Counted from the first letter of the stretch, positions 38,351 through 50,951 are shown. The stretch: 64,000 nt of DNA from Dermanyssus gallinae (GCA_003439945.1 QVRM01001985.1:1-64000), one strand, 5' to 3'. Notes: a model not told the origin generated them from the letters alone. Program-made: numbers and translations.

Positions 38351-40425
38351 ATGGACCACACATTTGGTGCCCACAGCAGTCACGGCAATGACGCCGGCAC
38401 CGACTCCTCGAGTGCACATCATGGCCACGGTAGCACACATGGTGCTCACGACATGATGAGCGACGCCTCGTATATCAATGGCTCGCAGATGTCCACCTCA
38501 CTCCTCGACGCCAATCCGAGTCCAGCAGCGACAGCAGGCAACACACACGGAATGGATGTAGGTCTTGCGTTCCCCAGGGCGGGCAAACATAGGCGCAAAC
38601 ATAGCTAGGCGCATAGAGCGTTAGAACGCGAGACTCCCCTCTCGCGGGGAGGGTTGTCGAAGTAATGCCAATGCAATTCCGGGCCTTGGGCGGGTGGCGA
38701 GGAGGATATCGGTTTTAGTGGGTGCGAGTGGGTCCCACGCTATCTGCTGCTAGCTGCCAGTAGCGCTTGTGCATTATGCATTGTTTTTAATAGATTTTCC
38801 GTAAGGCTATTGCCCGTGTACGGTTTTTTTTCATGTCATGGCTAATTGTAATCCACCCCGGCATTAACCTTGTCATAAATTGGAAACCATGCAAACCAAT
38901 TTAAGAGTGGCCGGTCTGGGTCTCGAACCCAGTCTTCCCGAATGCAAGGCAAAGGCTTTGCCACCAAGCCATCTTGCTCGGTGATGCGAATTTCCGAGAC
39001 CTTCCAAACAAATAAAAAATAAAAATAGTGTTGCGCATGCTGCGCGACATTCCTGGAAAACAGTGACCGACCCGGATCCTGGTCCCGCAAGCGGAGTCCG
39101 CTAATTACCTCACCTCCCCCTTCTCCGTCTCCTGCCTGCCCGCCCAGCCTGTTAACGAAGCGCGCGGGGAAATGAGGGTGGACTTGCGGATATATGTAGA
39201 TGAGTTAGTTATGTTTAATCCAGGTATAGTTAGATGTGGACTACGAACGTAAATAGCAGACCAACAGGAAGCGGAGGATTTTCGTTTGATTCACTTAACG
39301 TGCAATCATGAGCGGTTTTCTTTTTAATTAAGGCTTTCTAGGGAGAATGGGCGTAATGCAAAAGTAGGATGATGCACTTTTTGTAATTGTATATGTTTTT
39401 TATTCTTTGAGAAATTCTGATATATATATATATATATATATATACCAATGATATTGCTTCGCATTTGATAAATTTGTTTCTGATTTGTGAAATAAAGCCA
39501 ATAAAAAAATCATGAATGCAATGCCCCACCGGATTATGTATATATATAAACAGAGGCAATACTCTGAAATACCCAGTCATTGGCATAATGCAATAAAGAA
39601 CGGGTGCCAATTACACATGCTAAGTTAGGTCTGAGATCTACTATGTATTCATTCATGTATTCACCTGGTATCCAAGCTATCAGATGAAATCAACGGGGGT
39701 CAATCAGCAGCGTTGTTCAAAAGTGGTATTGACTGTGTTGCAGGGAATGCACATGATGAGTTTTCACTTCGGCACGCAGGAAAAGCTGTTATTCGATTTT
39801 TGGAAGGTAAGTCTGTTTGCAGAAAATCTTAGAGATTAGTTATCTGTCGACGTTTGGCGTTTCACTGTTTGCTTATATAACGTCATGTTCCCTTCTCTTG
39901 CTGATGCTGTATAAATATACGAGTGCGATACAATACACCCAGAAGCGTCCTACATTAACTTTACACACAAACGTATCAAGAAGTCAAGGTAAATTCCAAT
40001 AGCGATTTCCGTGAAAGGAAAGTTGGTTTCGGACCATAAGCACATAGACGTACTGCCTTTTTCTAAATGTGTCTGTAAATATACATGCCTTAGCTGAGCC
40101 GTTAATATAGTAAGCTTCGACGCATTAAGACTACTAACATTTTGCGGACTATAAATGTGTGTATGTAACGCATTTTACAATTTTAGGTTGATGGAGTGAG
40201 TGGCTTAATATTATCATGTGTGATAATATTCATAATGGCATTCTGTTACGAGGCGATCAAAATGACAAGAGCGATGCTTGCCTACAAGGAACGCCGATCA
40301 AGGTAAGCTGTAGATACGACTATCGTAGTATTGGTGGGAAAAGGGTTTCTTCAGCTACTGCTCCGTTGCGTATAAATTAATCTAGAGAACCCAGCTCTAA
40401 GTGTTGGCATCACATACTACCCTGC

Positions 40426-40467
<42 letters not shown>

Positions 40468-42365
40468 ACTCTTGTTATTTTTTATGTGTTTGCTGTTAGT
40501 TCTAAAATTGGCGTATCTTAATATAATTGTTTGTTGTACAACTCTGAATTCTAGATACACGGCGGTACGGACTAGTAACGGTGTACCAACGCAACCCAAC
40601 CGTCCGCAGGTGGAAGACGTTGAAACAAGGTAAATACGAATGCAAATATATATATATATATATATATATAAGTTATCAGGTAACACGGTGGAGGCCAGCC
40701 AGGAGTTCGAGCGTCCTATTAGATAAGGGCCTCAGGGGGACTAGTCACATCAGGAAGTGCACGGCCGAGGCGGCTAACACGATAGGCAATATTCTGCCAA
40801 ATCGGAGCCCCAGTCTAGTTGCGAAACACACTGAAAACGACACGACAAGAAAGACTCTAACAAGCACGTACAAAACAGCGGTGCTTAAGGCCCTGTAAGC
40901 TTACCGCATGGTTAGCACAAACACAGTCTTGGTACTGGCTGGTTTCCCACCTTAGGACCTAATAGCAAACGAAAAGAGAAGGATCTGGGAAAGAGGGCCG
41001 GAATCTAAAAAAGAAGCTGAGAGGGAAATAACGGTAAGACTATGGCAAGGAGAGTGGGATGCCATCTTTACAGGCTCACCGAATCATCCAGTTCGCCTGC
41101 TTATCCAGTACAAAAATATGGATAGACCGCCTGGCAGGGGAAATGAACTTTTCGTTACGCAGTGTCTCACCGGCCACGGTGATTTCCAAAGTTATTCCTT
41201 TTGTATCGGCAAAGCTCTTTCGGGAATCTGCGAGAGAAAGAAAAACGAGGAGTCGAAACACTAGACCCACCGAGGAGTAACATGAGGATGTTTGTGGAGT
41301 ATATATGCAGCACAGCATCAACATGGAAGCTGGGAAAAGAAATGGCAACTGCAGTGACGAAAAAGAAAGCCGAGCTCGGCAGGCATAGAAGAGAACGGAT
41401 TGCATTTACGACATCAACACATGACGAAGCTTGTAATGAAACGGATTCGCAGCTGTTGGGACAAGCCAGTCGGACCGGTGGGGGATCCCGTGAATGACCT
41501 TGGCCACATGATCTGCTAGGTTCTCGTCACTGCTCCTGGTGGCCCATAATACTGTTAAATGGATATCTGGGCCATTAGAGAGTGAAGCTTATGGGAGGAG
41601 GTGTCTTAAGTGGGTAGAACTCTTGGCAGACCGGCATCCAACCGCCGGGGTCGAGATCCACACGGCTCGAAAGAGGGAGCACGCCCATTCGTAGCGACAG
41701 TGCGTAACTGCAATCACCCTTATCCACAAAAGAAGCTATTAGGTAGCATATATACATCAATTTTCCATATTACCCCGCTGGGCTTGAACTTACAGCTCGA
41801 AGTCTGCCGAAGAAGGCCTTGCACAATTCACGAACGAACTTATATTGAGGGATCTTATTTCACTGTCTTACAAGAGCTTGCTGCAGGGCATCGGACAGTG
41901 CAAACATTGGCGTCAATCCTCAGGAAATAGTTAAGCGAGTTTAATTTCGGCAAGTAAGGTGGCTATTCTTCACATGTGATAAACCCTGATTTTATATATA
42001 TATATACATATATATACCCATGTGATGATGTCTGGATAAATATGCCTTTCATTTTTTTAAAGTTATTTTGCTTTCTTTTCACCGAATACTAATATTAGTC
42101 GGCATCATCATTGCGAACAGTAGAGAACTAACTATGGAGGTGTCGTGTGCTTTAATTTCGTAGGCCGGGCATATGGAGCCGCACCCACCTACAGCAGACG
42201 GCCTTATACGTGGTGCAGCTAACGCTGGCCTACTTTCTGATGCTGCTGTTCATGTGCTGCAACGTGTGGATATGTCTTGCTGTCGTGCTGGGTGCTGGCA
42301 TGGGCTATCTAGTGTGTGGACGAACGAATGACGCGGTGCTCAGCAGTGACCATTGCACCGCATGA
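38351..42365 (+). CDS. CTR1-type high-affinity copper transporter (SLC31A family)
   Basis: Five coding exons: 38351-38557 (the exon begins at 38328 after TTTCAG), 39744-39806, 40187-40302, 40555-40629 and 42164-42365. They give 663 nt and 220 aa; introns are GT-AG with phases 0, 0, 2, 2. The product imports Cu(I) as a membrane trimer. The first ~75 residues are extracellular and His/Met-rich (HHGHGSTHGAHDMM, then HGMDGMHMMSFHFG). TM1 spans about 93-112. After a Lys/Arg-rich cytosolic loop, TM2 carries the signature M180-x3-M184 (MLLFM) that passes copper. TM3 carries G197-x3-G201 (GAGMG) for tight helix packing. The tail ends D-HC-TA, a shortened form of the usual HCH terminus. The ATG at 38351 is the first in the exon and gives the family's usual length. 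Introns 1 and 4 hold LINE and SINE insertions. Confidence 0.93.
38590..38775 (+). mobile_element. R1-like LINE 3' tail in intron 1
   Basis: Non-coding, with 'gagcgttagaacgcgagactcccc', 'gtcgaagtaatgcc.atgcaatt' and 'ggttttagtgggtgcgagtgggtcccac'. The last string also occurs near 15380 and is typical of the end of R1-type elements. It is followed directly by a family A SINE. Confidence 0.5.
38798..38982 (-). mobile_element. tRNA-derived SINE, family A, copy 2
   Basis: Full-length match to 24391-24570. The minus-strand head 'CGAGCAAGATGGCTTGGTGG' is closer to a box A consensus (TGGCTTGGTGG) than in copy 1, and box B is GGTTCGAGACC. It lies in intron 1 of the copper transporter, antisense to it. 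Confidence 0.78.
40428..40461. repeat. (TA)n microsatellite in intron 3 of the copper transporter
   Basis: A pure TA run; another lies at 40645-40670, just after the donor of exon 4. Confidence 0.9.
40690..41505 (+). mobile_element. R1-like LINE fragment in intron 4
   Basis: 'LDKGLRGTSHIRK' and 'AANTIGNILPNRS' (40715-40815) match the segment after the RT domain of the R1-like element at 60520-60610. 'TQCLTGHGDFQSY' near 41155 and a charged C-terminal part to 41500 follow. Shifts and stops throughout. Confidence 0.6.
41570..41745 (+). mobile_element. tRNA-derived SINE, family D, copy 1
   Basis: Shares with 47008-47190 'ctgggc.at.agagagtgaag', 'catccaaccg..ggg.tcgag' (box B region), 'gcgtaactgca' and 'tccacaaaa'. 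It lies in intron 4 of the copper transporter. Confidence 0.6.
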
Positions 42366-43595
42366 ACATCGCGAAAATGCGGTCCCACAATTAGGCGAGG
42401 ACTTGGACAGCCACACGCATTCGCGACGCGCGGACCTCACGTCACCTTCAATCGAAGCTTACCGTTGTGCCGTGGGCTGGAGGCGATCCGAGGACGCGAC
42501 CAGAGATCTCCGTTACTGCGGTTCTTGTCGGCTACTCTGATGTCTGGCTGCTCAGACGACTTGGCGGATACGTCGTTGTTGTCGCTTTACCCTGTTAGTT
42601 GTACTCGTTTGCTAACGAGGCTCAAGTCAAGGAACTACCGCATAGGTGTACTTTAAGACGAACCAACAGTGAGAGAATGTTTAAGTGGTCTTTCTTTCGA
42701 CACTTGCAGAGTGATGGCTTTAAGAAGCGGGTTAATGTTGGGATACGCGACGCAAGTGTTGAAAACATATCCCTGGGAATATTGATGTTCTTTCCAGGGT
42801 CGTTGCCAGAAGGGTGGAACATGGTGGTGGTAATGCTTTTATGTAATACTACTACCGCTACTATCGACGCGCACACTGGTTGCCCTTGTTCCGCTCAGCC
42901 GTGTGAAGGCTGACCAAAGGAGGTCCTACAACATTATCAGGGAATAAATACAGGTCAGGCCTATTTATCGAAGTGAAGGAGAGCATTTGAGTGAGGAGGG
43001 TGGTTCGGGTGCCAGCGTCCCGTGGAATCCGATAATTCGAAATGGTAGAGTTTGCCGACCTCGATCGGCAGTCGACCCGCGAATATCGGTACCCCGCGTA
43101 CGAACCCCAAATCCTGGACAGAGCAATGACGGCAGACAGGCGAACAACAGGCAAACGGATCACCGCAAAGACTTGCGAATTGCAAAGAGAGAGGGAAGAC
43201 GAAGCACGACGGTAGGAACGTAGCATCACTAACGTATATGATAGAATAAAGAGGCAACTAGAACAAAACAGAGGTGTCGCCTACCATGAGTGAAGACACA
43301 CTGACAACGAAATAAACAAATCAAAATTATGTTACGATGATATGACACGTCCTGAACAGTGAGAGAAACAAGACGTACATGCACAAAATGCCAACGGAAG
43401 CCGATACGAGATGGCAATTTGTACTCGGCTATTTGGTAATTCCTAATTTGAGTCGACAGAAATACGCATGGCAACCATGATCATTATCCGTTATTCGAAT
43501 TGACAAGTAAGGACGTTACGATTACTACTGTCACTGCAGCATTGTAGATAGTATTATTTTTCAATATTGTTTTTAATATTGAAAAGAACGTTTGA

Positions 43596-43597
<2 letters not shown>
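42366..43597. other. 3' UTR and downstream region of the copper transporter
   Basis: A candidate poly(A) signal AATAAA lies at 42943-42948, 578 bases after the stop. Several short ORFs in this region show no conserved content. Confidence 0.4.
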
Positions 43598-43923
<326 letters not shown>

Positions 43924-44291
43924 ATAGATTAGCAGTAAAATCTGAGCGAAGTAAAACGAAAGGAGTTCCGAATGGTTGTTTGTACATTACCAGTGTATTG
44001 CCTAGATGGAGTATTGATCAGAGATTATGTGGTTGGGGTATTCCTACTAGGTGTGTTTTAAAAACAAAGATGCATGAAGTTCACAAATCTGATGAAATGT
44101 ACGCAATGAGTTGTCTTTATGTATATATAGCTATATTTACGAGCAGTGCCGTTGTCTTTATTCATTGGAGTGTTTCATTCACTAACTGGTGTGCAAAGTA
44201 AATAAATGTTTTATGTGGATATTTTATATACATTCGTTTATTCAATTCAAATGTGCATAGCGTTTGCTATATATAATAATTTTGTATGATA

Positions 44292-45556
44292 CAGGTAGTT
44301 CAACAAGTTCTTAAAATGAAAACCAAGAATTTTTCGAATCTTGTTTTTAATTTTTTCTCATTCGATATACTCCCCGAGAAGCTCAATACACTTTTCCCAC
44401 TGAGATTTCAGAGCATTTATACCTCTTAAGTAGAATTCCACGTCTTTAGACTGAATATAGGCATTGACAGCAGCCTTAACCTCTTCATTGCTGGAAAAAC
44501 GCTTTGCACCGAAACTATTCTTCAAATGTCCGAAGAGGAAATAATCAGAGGGGGCCAGGTCTGGAGAATAGGAAGGTTGTTTAATAAGTTCGAACCTCAG
44601 TTGGGCCAGTTTTGCCGATGCTTGCCGCGACTTGTGTGCAGGAGCACTGTCCTGGTGAAACAGGACAACCTTCTTCTGCAAAGTAGGCCGTTTCACGATG
44701 AGTTCTTGCTTCAGGCAGTCCAACAGTCTTGCATAATATTCTCCCGTGATCGTTTTACCGCTCTCAAGATAGTCGACCAGAATTATTCTACGTTGGTCCC
44801 AAAAAACCGTAGCCATCATCTTTCCGGCCGATGCCGTTGTCCGCACCCTCTTCGGAGGTCCTTCACCAGGTGCACACCATTGGCGAGATGCTTCTTGGGT
44901 CTCGGGAGTGTAGTGATGGACCCAGCTTTCATCGACGGACACGAATCTGAGCCAAAAATCCGACGGATTTTTCGACATCTTGGCTAAATTTCGCTGTGAA
45001 GCGGAGACGCGCGTCTTTTTGGAATTGAGCAAATGCGGCACCCATTTTCCTCTGAGCTTTTTCATCTTCAAGTTCTCGTGCAGGATGAAATGCACACTAC
45101 TCAAACTGATTGCCAAGACCTCCGCTATCTCCCTAATGTTCATTCGCTTATCTGCGGCAACGATTTTCCGCACCTTTTCCACGTTTTCCTCATCAGTTGC
45201 CGTTTTTAAGCGTCCTGAACGTAGTTCATCTGCGACCTCTTTTTAACTCATTAATCCAGTTGGAAACACTGATAAAACATGGCGCAGAGTCACCGTACAC
45301 CTTGTCTAACTCAGTTTTCACTTGGGTCGCATTCCAACCTTTGAAATAAAAATGCTTGATTGAACTCGAAACTCTTTTTCTCCATTTTTCAAAATCACGC
45401 CGATACGTTGCACGGGAAAAGCGATCAAACGAAATCGCAACGGCCAATCACCCTAATATTTTGACTGCTAGCATACGAAAAATTGCCGTTTCCACTAACG
45501 GTGAAAGCGCGCCAAAATTCTGAAAAGCTCATTTTAAGAACCTGTTGAACTACCTG
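44292..45556 (-). mobile_element. mariner transposon, nearly complete
   Basis: A 1265-bp element with 28-bp terminal inverted repeats (44292-44319 and 45529-45556) that differ at one base and start CAGGTAGTTCAACA. It is flanked by the TA target duplication (44290-44291 and 45557-45558). Length, TIR size and TA target all fit the mariner family. It carries one transposase gene on the minus strand, broken by a frameshift. Confidence 0.95.
44358..45447 (-). pseudogene. mariner transposase, one frameshift
   Basis: Reads on the minus strand as an N-terminal frame (45447-45226) and a long frame (45182-44358, still open upstream to near 45210). The break falls just after the 'NELKRGR' motif of the DNA-binding half. 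The N part has the helix-turn-helix region ('HFYFKGWNATQVK..L...YGDSAP'); a second HTH follows ('IREIAEVLAISLSSVHFILHE'). The catalytic core is intact: SVDESWVHH, then FHQDSAPAH, then YSPDLAPSDYFLF. The last two Asp are separated by 34 residues (D34D). WVPHLL stands at the mariner linker position. With one indel and no internal stop this is a young copy. Confidence 0.92.
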
Positions 45557-45558
45557 TA

Positions 45559-46240
45559 TATATCAAATTTGCTCAATCATCCCAATTTAATATAACTTGG
45601 CTCTATTAGTAATTTTAATTTACTAATGCGTATTCAACATGTGCAGAAGTTTGAGCATTCCGTTTTTAGAGAGATGATGCCCAAGAGAAAATTTAATCCA
45701 AAAACGTCCCGTTGTGCATTTTTCTTGTTTATAAGTTCAACAAACTTAAGCGATGTTGTCCATGGGATACGTTGTTTAAGAAATTGGCGGACACTTTTCC
45801 ACTTAATCCACTTCTTTCGTTTTTAAATATCCACACACAATCGATAATAAAAAAGATATCCACCAGAATGGTCATAATACTATTGATATTTTTACTGCAT
45901 GCGTCACTCTAGGGAAATCAAAATAGCTAGATTTATTAGCGCACAAACCTTCGTCTTGTTGTACCTCTTGGCACAAATTGTGAGCGCAAACTGGAAATTT
46001 GACTTTCTTGATATTCACTACGCGGGACTATTTTATATATATTAATTTACAATAGTGCCAATGCAGTATTATTTTTTTTGCAAACAGATGCATCTTAAAC
46101 ATTATCTCCTACAAATTTAGATATTCACAGCGTCGTATGAGGGCTATGCATTAGAACTATTGAGGGAGAACATTTGCCTCAGCCAATACAGCAATTATAT
46201 ATATTATGTATATATTCTCAGTAAACTACAATATTAAATG

Positions 46241-46282
<42 letters not shown>

Positions 46283-46320
46283 TTTGCGTTTTATAACTTC
46301 TTAACCTGATCGGTTTTCTG
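45559..46320. other. No gene recognised
   Basis: AT-rich unique DNA with a (TA)n run at 46240-46277. Confidence 0.5.
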
Positions 46321-46559
46321 ATGGTTAAGAGATTGCACTTTGAAGTTGCTCTACATAGTTTAGTTTTAAGTTGCTTATTATGTTTGACGTGACGCAGTCG
46401 TTTACTATTCTATTAACAAATGCTTTATTTCTGCGAATGACTCCATCTGTCGCATCATATGATAGGGTTTTGTTATTTTTATTGGACCGACCACACTTTT
46501 GATACGGCAAGTTTATTTGAAAACCAACGGATTTATTTTGCACGTTACTTTGTGGTATT

Positions 46560-47000
46560 TGAGTAGTTGTAGTTATCTTGGTCAGCAAACCCTTTTTCTC
46601 TCTCTCTCTCTGTTTCCTTTTGTACTCTAGGTCTATTTTCTTCTGCAAGATCTTCTCTATCATTTGTGTTCCCTGTAACTACCTCTGCTCGTCGGCACAC
46701 ATCCCTGCTATCAGCTCGTTCAATGATCGAGTCTCGTTCCGGAAGAAGTTCGCCGATGTTCGCTGTTCTGTTCAAAGGCTGGGCAGAAGCAGACGTTGTG
46801 AGTAACGTCGTCCACCTTGCCCGTCTCGCATGTCACACATCTTGGGTCCTGCACGATCTTGATTTTAAGGAGGTACGATTGGAAACAACCATGACCCGTT
46901 AAGACTTTGGTCAGGTGATAGGTTGTCCCCCCGTGGCCCCTGTTACACACCATATGGTCAGGTCCGAGATGAGGTGTCTGGTCCACGCTCCTGGAGCATT
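46560..47000 (-). mobile_element. R1-like LINE 3' fragment
   Basis: On the minus strand: 'YHLTKVLTGHGCFQSYLLK' then 'DPRCVTCETGKVDDVTHNVC', the R1-type C-x2-C...H...C knuckle. A charged C-terminal stretch follows, ending near 46570. Truncated at the 5' side near 47000, where a family D SINE begins. Confidence 0.65.
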
Positions 47001-47007
47001 GTCTATA

Positions 47008-47190
47008 AAGATCTGGGCTATCAGAGAGTGAAGTTCAAGGGGGGAGGTGCACTTAGTAAGTATGGGTCTCAACGGAGTAACATCCAACCGTTGGGTTCGA
47101 GTCCCACACTGTTTGAGATAGCAATTCGTAGCGATAGTGCGTAACTGCATTTAGTACCTCCTCCACAAAAAATAGGAGGTATTCTACGCA
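47008..47190 (+). mobile_element. tRNA-derived SINE, family D, copy 2
   Basis: The box B is well kept here: GGGTTCGAGTCCCACAC (about 47093-47110). An upstream head includes 'ggtgcacttagtaag'. Matches 41570-41745. Confidence 0.65.
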
Positions 47191-47689
47191 CTAGCATCCA
47201 CAGGCTCCAATCTGAGATGAAAATAAACCCCACCTCTGGATACAATGCCACACGCCATCTTTGGATGCAATGACTTGCTTCACAAGAAACAACTTGCAGC
47301 AGCTCTAGGTTTGGGAGAAGAAAACCAGCGTGCACACTTCAATTGGACCAGGAGACTCTTGGAGCGTTAGCAGAAGGAAGCTGAATTTATCTGCTGAGCC
47401 ATGCTCGCCTCCGAAGTTATATAATGTGACGTTTATTTATTCTTAATTGTAGTTTCTCATTTGTGTTACAACTTCATATAGTCACAGGCTAGTGCGAAGC
47501 AAATGTACAAGTTACAGTAAGATTTTATACATTATCACCGTAGTATCTCGTGTTATTACAATTATTTGTCTATGGACTGTGTACATGTTTACATAGTTAT
47601 GGTTTAATCAGACGCAATTAAGGTTAGATAGTGCGTTCTTGCCGTGTTTTTGAATTAACTTAGCGATATAAGTGACCTAATGTCAGTAG

Positions 47690-48650
47690 GAAACTTGTTC
47701 CACAAGGTAGCACTTAAATTACAGTGGTGCAAACCTTGAGTGTGTACTTGTGGCCGAGGAGACAATAAACAAGTGAGATGCCTCGGGTGTTTTGGGTTCT
47801 TGCAGATTCGATAAGGCTAACCAGGTTGGGATGATGGTCAAGAAGAATTCGTTATTTCGACAACGTTTTTTTAATTTAATTAGGTATGGTAACGGGAACA
47901 CTGAGAGTAGTTTATATTGTTAAATTGTTATTAAGATGCGCTGTGGAAGACCTAAGACGAGGCAAAATGCCCTCCTCTGAAGCAGGTGAACCGGAGTTTT
48001 ATGACACGCATAAGAAAGACCGAACACCTCCAGACCATATGTTAGGTGGCTCTGTACATACGCGTGGTACATTGCCGTAAGGCATTGGCGGGGAAGGACT
48101 TTGCAAGTGCGGTATATGGCGGCTACGCCACTGACCATTTTTTTCCTGACCTGTTTTGCATGGACTTGGAACGTCAGATGTTTGTCAAGAACGATACCCA
48201 GGAACTTCGTTTCAACTAGTATGTCAAGCGTGCGGTTGCATGCAAAAGCTTCAGGATTGATTGACGTTTGGCCTCTTGGAGTTTTAAATTGAACAACTCC
48301 TGTTTTTGACCAATTAGTGTGGAGGCCGATATTTCTGAACCATAGAGATAGCTTTTCAATATCCTCACGAATCATTGCCTCAACCTGTTGGAGGAGTCGC
48401 CCACGAATAAAGCCGTCGTGTCGTCAGCAAATAAGGTTAGTTTAGCATGATTTGGAATATTAAAAATATCGTTACACTATCGTCTTTCAGAGATAAGTAG
48501 GCGCACTCACCTTATAAAATTTTCATCCGCCCGATAAGTGAAGCGTTTTTTTTTTTAAATGTCTAGATCTACTGTATCAAACGACTTTCGAAGGTCAATA
48601 AATACCACTGTAAGTGACAGAAGGATTTTATTATCAAGAAAAATAAATTA
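47690..48650 (-). mobile_element. CR1-like LINE fragment (RT to C-terminus)
   Basis: Minus-strand RT motif A 'FIDLRKSFDTVD' (about 48570-48610) and motif C 'LFADDTTALF' (about 48410-48440) are close together, so the middle of RT is deleted. A long frame, 48375-47920, then gives 'KLSLWFRNIGLHTNWSKT' and 'FLGIVLDKHLTFQVHAKQV', the usual thumb region. The C-terminus is readable to about 47720. It lies about 500 bases beyond the 3' end of the serpin. Confidence 0.72.
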
Positions 48651-49175
48651 CCATAACAATAAAGATCAGTATACATTACTTCCCATGATGCGCGTACACC
48701 CAGTGTGTGGATCTCCGTTTTTAGAACTGTAAGAAATGTTTATTACCAACACGTTGGTCAAATACGAATACTATGCCGCGCTAATAATTAAAGAATCTGT
48801 ATGCGCTAGCCAGAGCTGTCAAATAAAACATTCCCTGCCTACGTCCTATCATGGAAGTGACGATTACGAAACATACGCTATCGATGATCTTCTCGCTGAA
48901 TGTGCACCAGCCTGCGAGACACGGTAGACCCTTTTTGTTAACGTTCACATGCGTACAACATACCACGTTGTGGCTAACTAGATTACCAACAACTTTACTC
49001 CACAAGAAAATACATTTTGCGAATATATAACTCACGAAGGTTCTCTTGAACCTGATTTAAGACAGTGCAAACAGAATGACGCGAAAATGATCAACTGTGT
49101 CTCAAATGGTATGTCGCTGAGCAACAGCAGATGCCAAAGGCATTTTTAGAGAGGTCGATTTTTCTCAGCACAGAA

Positions 49176-50309
49176 TCAAGGACAGGCGCATACACCATGA
49201 AATCCAGGAATATGGTGCTTCCCATCATGAATGGAGAACATAAACGCTCGATCTACTTTAAGCTCGACGATGTCTTCTGGCTCCATTGCGCAACAAGGCA
49301 CAATGACTTCGGCTGAAGCGGCTGCAGCTTCGGTGCCTTTTTCGTCGACGTCCACCACTGTTTGATGGACAACTTGTGATACGTTCATCGTGCGGCCCAC
49401 CTCCTCGAAGAGGTCACCAAAGTCGCCCCCAAGTGTGAACACCTTGGTCACACCTAGAGCCTTCATGTGGTCGACGAGGTTGGTATATTTGTAATCAATC
49501 TTGAACTTCGGCATCGTCAACAGCACCGCCGGACCACGTGCAGTGTTTAGCTTCTTCACAGCCGAGTGCATCTCGGCGGCAGTCATCGTTACCAGAACCT
49601 CATCAATGTGTTTACGGTCGTCCTTAGGAAGGGCGACAATCATGTAGCATCCTGCCTCCTTGTACGGAATCTTAACCATCTTGAGTTTGTTCGTTTCAAG
49701 GTATCTTAAGTCGGATGACTGGTTGGTCATGAAGTTCTTCTTTGCGGTAGACCCGTCTCGTAGTTTGAAGTCCATCTTGTGTGGAACAAGATCGAACTCG
49801 TTCTCCCACGTACCTTTAAAGTAGACGGCGTTAAGTAACACAAGACTGGTATCCCCTGTAAACGTGTCAGGGCCAACAAGCTGCTGTATCATGTCGTTCG
49901 TTTTTGATGCCACCCATGCATTGACCGCAGCCTCGACTTTTCGAGCATCCTTAACGAAGTCGACCGACTCGACCTCCGACTGGTATTTTTCCTTAACGAG
50001 TGTTTGAAAATTCTTCTGAATTTTGAGTTTGTTCTGGGCCACGTATTTATTAGCAATTTTATAGGGCAGTTTCTTGTCCTGTATGAGCTCGGCGTACACT
50101 GCGTGAAGGTCTGCCTCATTAGCACAGCCAAGCAAATCGAGAAGTTGCTTCTTCGTGTCACCTTTGACGCCGGCCACTAGCATCGAGAACGCGATGCCAA
50201 GGCTGAGGGGTGAGAAGGCAAAGTTCTCGCCCGGATTCCGGCACAACTTTTGGAGAAAGCCCATCGCAAGCGTATACTTTGCGTCCGGTTTTACGTTGGG
50301 CGACGCCAT
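49176..50309 (-). CDS. Intronless inhibitory-type serpin
   Basis: 377 aa in one exon, the usual serpin length without a signal peptide, so probably cytosolic or leaderless. Landmarks are 'NFAFSPLSLGIAFSMLVAGV' (29-48), 'LLNAVYFKGTWENEF' (158-172) and 'TMPKFKIDY' (265-273). The reactive-loop hinge is 'VDEKGTEAAAASA' (321-333), and the C-terminal signature is 'F..GFHGVCACP'. Small side chains at P14-P8 fit an inhibitor. Counting 14 residues from Gly325 (P15) puts P1 at Cys339, with Pro at P2 and Cys at P1'. The start at 50309 was chosen because the MASPNVKPD start recurs in the partial duplicate at 58357 and the serpin fold begins right after it. An open extension to 50513 shows no serpin or signal-peptide features. 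Substrate proteases cannot be predicted. Confidence 0.9.
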   Translation of the reverse strand: MASPNVKPDAKYTLAMGFLQKLCRNPGENFAFSPLSLGIAFSMLVAGVKGDTKKQLLDLLGCANEADLHAVYAELIQDKKLPYKIANKYVAQNKLKIQKNFQTLVKEKYQSEVESVDFVKDARKVEAAVNAWVASKTNDMIQQLVGPDTFTGDTSLVLLNAVYFKGTWENEFDLVPHKMDFKLRDGSTAKKNFMTNQSSDLRYLETNKLKMVKIPYKEAGCYMIVALPKDDRKHIDEVLVTMTAAEMHSAVKKLNTARGPAVLLTMPKFKIDYKYTNLVDHMKALGVTKVFTLGGDFGDLFEEVGRTMNVSQVVHQTVVDVDEKGTEAAAASAEVIVPCCAMEPEDIVELKVDRAFMFSIHDGKHHIPGFHGVCACP

Positions 50310-50717
50310 CCTGAATCGTCTTGTCCGGACCCACGTTCTTCGTTGAACACGACCAGGCGCAGTGAGAAGAACGAACTGTGTGTGGCGAGTCGAAACCAAT
50401 CGACGAGTGCTGTTTCCACTGTTTCCGATGCCGATGCGGCCGTTTTCGACGTCGTTATTGTCACGAATCAGCCCGACAACAAACAGCGTGACAGACAAAC
50501 GGTTATGCAGCACTCGATAGAGTCGGTGTTAGTCAACGTGCCAACGTGTCTGTGGTGATGACGAGCGCGCTGCCTCCGCCGTTGCCTCCGCCGCTGTATG
50601 TATGCGCCGTAGAGTAGCTGTTGCATTCGGCAATCGTCTCTCAGTTGGCGAGAGCTGAACTGGGCTGAACGGCAACATAATCTAAAACTGACACGCCACC
50701 AGCAAGCGCCAAGAACG

Positions 50718-50951
<234 letters not shown>

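Noticed and set aside
50310..50513. 68-codon upstream extension of the serpin frame
   Set aside because: It has no signal peptide or serpin content, and the MASPN start is preserved in the duplicate, so the extension is taken as 5' UTR.
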